Assembly: GCA_025464095.1 (NCBI GenBank)
Contig: JAODMF010000004.1
Span: forward strand, 186,001 to 250,000
Reading direction: 5' to 3'
DNA: 64,000 nucleotides
From: Glaciihabitans sp.
Lineage (GTDB): Bacteria; Actinomycetota; Actinomycetes; Actinomycetales; Microbacteriaceae
Of the stretch, positions 61,793-64,000 are shown piece by piece (position 1 is the first letter of the stretch; the number at the start of each line of letters is the position of its first letter). Made by a program: the position numbers and the translations under genes. The notes beneath the pieces were generated by a model, which saw only the letters and a list, made by a program, of their open reading frames with translations, was not told the origin of the DNA and searched no databases.

Positions 61793-62724
61793 CCCTCGAG
61801 CGAGGGTTCGCTCGCCGTCGAGAGCGTCAGCACCGCCTGTTCGATGTTGTCGCTGCGAGTGATGCGGTCTTCGAGGGCGCGGAGCGTGACCGCGACAGCC
61901 GATTCGGGTTCATCGCCAGCCAGGTCGATGGCGGCGACGAGGAAGACACGCTCGGGGCCGACGAATTCGAGGTGGACATAGGTGACGCGATCAATTTCGG
62001 CCTGCTCCAGGAGCGTGCGCACGGCTGCTCGATCCATGTCACTGTTCGCTTCCTGGCCGACGAGAAAGCGACGATTGCGCTCGATGAGCACGAGGGCCAC
62101 GATCGCCAGGAGCACGCCGATGAGGATCGACCCAACCGCGTCGTAGACGGCCGACCCGGTCAACTGGTGGAGGAGCACCCCAAGGAAGGCGAGAACCAGA
62201 CCGACGAGTGCCGCGGAGTCCTCGGCGAAGACGGCCCGGAGGGTCGAGTTGGAACTCTGGAGCACATGCTGCAGGGTGCCGCGCCCGCGCTGCTTCGCGC
62301 CGGCTCGCGCCTGCCGCAGCGCCTGCAGGAACGAGACGCTCTCGAAAATCGCCGAGACACCCAGCACGAGGTAGGCGATCCAGAACTCGGTGGACCGCTC
62401 CGGTTGTGACAGTTGCTGGATGCCGTGGACGATCGAGAACACGGCACCCGCGGTGAACAACCCGAAGGCCGCGATCGTCGACCAGAAGTAGGTCTCCCGC
62501 CCGAAGCCGAGCGGGTGGGCGGCATCCTGTTTGCGCGCGCCGCGCCGGTCAGCCACGAGAAGGAACACCTCGTTGCCGACATCCGCCCAGGAGTGCGCCG
62601 CCTCGGCGGTGATGGATGCGGAGGCCGTGAACAGCGCGACGATCGTCTTCGCGATAGCCACGGCCAGATTCGCGAGGAATGCCAGCAGGATGGTGAAGGA
62701 GACCTTCGGCGCTTCGGAGGGCAT
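61789..62724 (-). CDS. Cation diffusion facilitator (CDF) family transporter
   Basis: 311 residues. Membrane helices start at ILLAFLANLAVAIAKTIVA. The helix-2 metal site area is SITAEAAHSWADVGNEVFL with His and Asp as in CDF proteins, and the DSAALVGLVLAF helix carries the second Asp. A C-terminal cytoplasmic domain (VHLEFVGPERVFLVAAIDL) follows. It probably exports zinc or another divalent ion in exchange for protons. The ATG is chosen by the -10 box TACGCT 6 nt upstream on this strand. Confidence 0.9.
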   Translation of the reverse strand: MPSEAPKVSFTILLAFLANLAVAIAKTIVALFTASASITAEAAHSWADVGNEVFLLVADRRGARKQDAAHPLGFGRETYFWSTIAAFGLFTAGAVFSIVHGIQQLSQPERSTEFWIAYLVLGVSAIFESVSFLQALRQARAGAKQRGRGTLQHVLQSSNSTLRAVFAEDSAALVGLVLAFLGVLLHQLTGSAVYDAVGSILIGVLLAIVALVLIERNRRFLVGQEANSDMDRAAVRTLLEQAEIDRVTYVHLEFVGPERVFLVAAIDLAGDEPESAVAVTLRALEDRITRSDNIEQAVLTLSTASEPSLEG

Positions 62725-62730
62725 GCTTTC

Positions 62731-62736
62731 AGCGTA
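62731..62736 (-). promoter_or_regulatory. -10 box of the CDF gene (leaderless)
   Basis: On the minus strand TACGCT ends 6 nt before the ATG at 62724. No good ribosome site is present. Confidence 0.55.
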
Positions 62737-62784
62737 CGGGGCGGTGGCTCTGGGACGGTTCTGCGAAGCGTCACCAAACTCCCA

Positions 62785-62790
62785 TAGAAT
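62785..62790 (+). promoter_or_regulatory. -10 box for the ileS leader
   Basis: TAGAAT, about 7 nt before the inferred leader start near 62797. The -35 region is weak. Confidence 0.6.
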
Positions 62791-62796
62791 TACCTG

Positions 62797-63000
62797 CAAG
62801 ACAGCGATCCGGCCATCACCGGGGAGTCGTCGGAAGAACGGCGTTGCTGGTGACTGTCCTGGACAGGATCGACACCGGCATCGCCCAGTAGAACCGACCG
62901 GGGAGCCCGACACAGCCACGAGAGCGGTCGCCCGAACCTGGACGGCAAGCGAGGTGGTACCGCGGCATCCGTCGTCCTCGTGCAGATTGATTGCACGACT
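62797..63000 (+). promoter_or_regulatory. T-box riboswitch upstream of ileS
   Basis: The leader has the actinobacterial ileS T-box layout. A short stem I has the specifier ATC (Ile codon, 62815-62817) in GCCATCACCGGGG, and a linker follows. The conserved T-box sequence GAGGTGGTACCGCGG (62951-62965) should pair with the uncharged tRNA-Ile end. The last hairpin (CGTGCA/TGCACG) sits just before the ribosome site GGAG, and no U-tract is present, so control is probably at translation. Low charging of tRNA-Ile would raise ileS expression. Confidence 0.9.
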
Positions 63001-63008
63001 GGAGACCA

Positions 63009-64000
63009 ATGACCTACCCCCGCACCCCTTCGACAGCAGCGACAACGAGCCACCAGGGCGCGGCCTTCGGCGTGCCTGCGTCGCCGTCGTTCCCGGCGAT
63101 CGAAGAGCGGATTCTCGAGTTTTGGAAGCAGGACGGCACCTTCCAGGCCTCCATCGACCAGCGCGAGGGTGCACCCGAGTGGGTGTTCTACGACGGCCCC
63201 CCTTTCGCGAACGGACTGCCGCACTACGGTCACCTGCTCACGGGCTACGCCAAAGACATCTTTCCGCGCTTCCAGACCATGCGCGGCAAGCAGGTGCACC
63301 GCCGTTTCGGCTGGGACACCCACGGCCTTCCCGCCGAACTCGAGGCCATGCGCCAGCTCGGCATCACCGAGAAGAGTGAGATCGAGGCGATGGGCATCGC
63401 CACTTTCAACGCGAAGGCACGCGAGTCGGTGCTGCACTACACGTCGGAGTGGCAGAACTATGTGACCCGCCAGGCGCGGTGGGTCGACTTCGACAACGAC
63501 TACAAGACGCTCGATATCACCTTCATGGAAAGCGTCATCTGGGCCTTCAAGACGCTGCACGACAAGAATCTCGCGTACGAGGGCTTTCGCGTGCTGCCCT
63601 ATTGCTGGCACGACGAGACGCCGCTGTCGAACCACGAACTGCGCATGGACGACGACGTCTACAAGATGCGGCAGGACCAATCCGTCACCGTGACGTTCCC
63701 GCTCGACGGTGCTAAAGCCGAGTCGCTCGGGCTCACCGGGGTCAAGGCGCTGGCATGGACGACGACGCCGTGGACCCTGCCGACGAACCTGGCGCTCGCC
63801 GCGGGACCCGACATCCGGTACTCGGTGGTCCCCAGCGGGCCGGCCGGTGCCAGCGATCTGGGCACGAGCACGACAACCGTCGGCGGACAGAGCGAATACC
63901 TGCTGGCAACGGATACCGTGGCCGCCTACGCGAAAGACCTCGGCTACGCCACGCCTGCAGACGCCATCGCGGCCACTCGCACCACGCTGCTCGGCTCTGA
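63009..64000 (+). CDS. ileS: Isoleucyl-tRNA synthetase (5' part, runs off the window)
   Basis: 330 residues are visible and the frame is open at the window end. The class I HIGH motif appears as His72-Tyr-Gly-His75 in PHYGHLL, as in actinobacterial/eukaryotic-type Ile[13 protein letters not shown] and [13 protein letters not shown] are typical IleS blocks, and [13 protein letters not shown] belongs to the CP1 editing domain. It charges tRNA-Ile. The start at 63009 follows GGAG and directly follows the T-box. KMSKS would lie beyond the window. Confidence 0.95.
   Translation, partial: MTYPRTPSTAATTSHQGAAFGVPASPSFPAIEERILEFWKQDGTFQASIDQREGAPEWVFYDGPPFANGLPHYGHLLTGYAKDIFPRFQTMRGKQVHRRFGWDTHGLPAELEAMRQLGITEKSEIEAMGIATFNAKARESVLHYTSEWQNYVTRQARWVDFDNDYKTLDITFMESVIWAFKTLHDKNLAYEGFRVLPYCWHDETPLSNHELRMDDDVYKMRQDQSVTVTFPLDGAKAESLGLTGVKALAWTTTPWTLPTNLALAAGPDIRYSVVPSGPAGASDLGTSTTTVGGQSEYLLATDTVAAYAKDLGYATPADAIAATRTTLLGS

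Overview
The window is high-GC, gene-dense actinobacterial DNA, most likely from the family Microbacteriaceae. The reasons are the tig-clpP1-clpP2-clpX locus, DUF2510 proteins, the Nei1-like glycosylase, an actinobacterial translational ileS T-box with a short stem I, many GTG starts and many apparently leaderless genes. No sequence search was possible; gene names rest on motif reading and memory of the families.

Layout. 0.0-3.3 kb: the end of an unrecognised gene, a deazaflavin-type reductase, a DUF2510 membrane protein and a KstD-like FAD dehydrogenase. 3.5-8.7 kb: a complete branched-chain amino acid ABC importer, livK/H/M/G/F, with a hairpin after livK. 8.8-20.4 kb: housekeeping and signalling genes, including globin glbO with mscS, pepN, rpiB-nei-paiB and a NarL-type two-component pair. 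20.6-26.7 kb: a 1240-residue polytopic membrane protein, an aquaporin and a zinc-ribbon protein with a DUF559/Vsr-like nuclease end.

26.8-35.3 kb is the accessory part. It holds a secreted beta-helix glycanase-like protein. Its 5' region is partly repeated 2.8 kb away, and between the two copies sits an F420/flavin redox module (reductase, luciferase-like monooxygenase, MarR). Four small membrane proteins or lipoproteins follow. A 26-bp perfect copy of part of tRNA-Gly, in the correct orientation 1.1 kb beyond the 3' end of the intact tRNA, marks a probable old integration site.

35.4-44.2 kb: tRNA-Pro, tig, clpP1, clpP2 and clpX, with a copper module (copC, ycnI and a membrane protein) on the opposite strand between clpP2 and clpX; then a BenE-like transporter with no canonical start, and a luciferase-like oxidoreductase. 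44.2-51.2 kb: a 1600-residue secreted multi-Ig protein and an M3 peptidase. 51.2-64 kb: an ArsR-type regulator with palindromic operators, valS, an MHS transporter, an OmpR-type two-component system next to two Ser/Asp/Gly-rich secreted proteins, a GntR-DUF1648 pair, a CDF transporter, and the ileS T-box with the start of ileS running off the window.

Recurring themes: very compact convergent gene ends (two pairs share a CTAG stop, one pair overlaps by 7 bp with a perfect hairpin inside the coding sequence), at least two families of intergenic palindromes, and at least eight genes with a TANNNT-like box 6-7 nt before the start codon. No transposase, integrase, CRISPR array or phage gene was seen.
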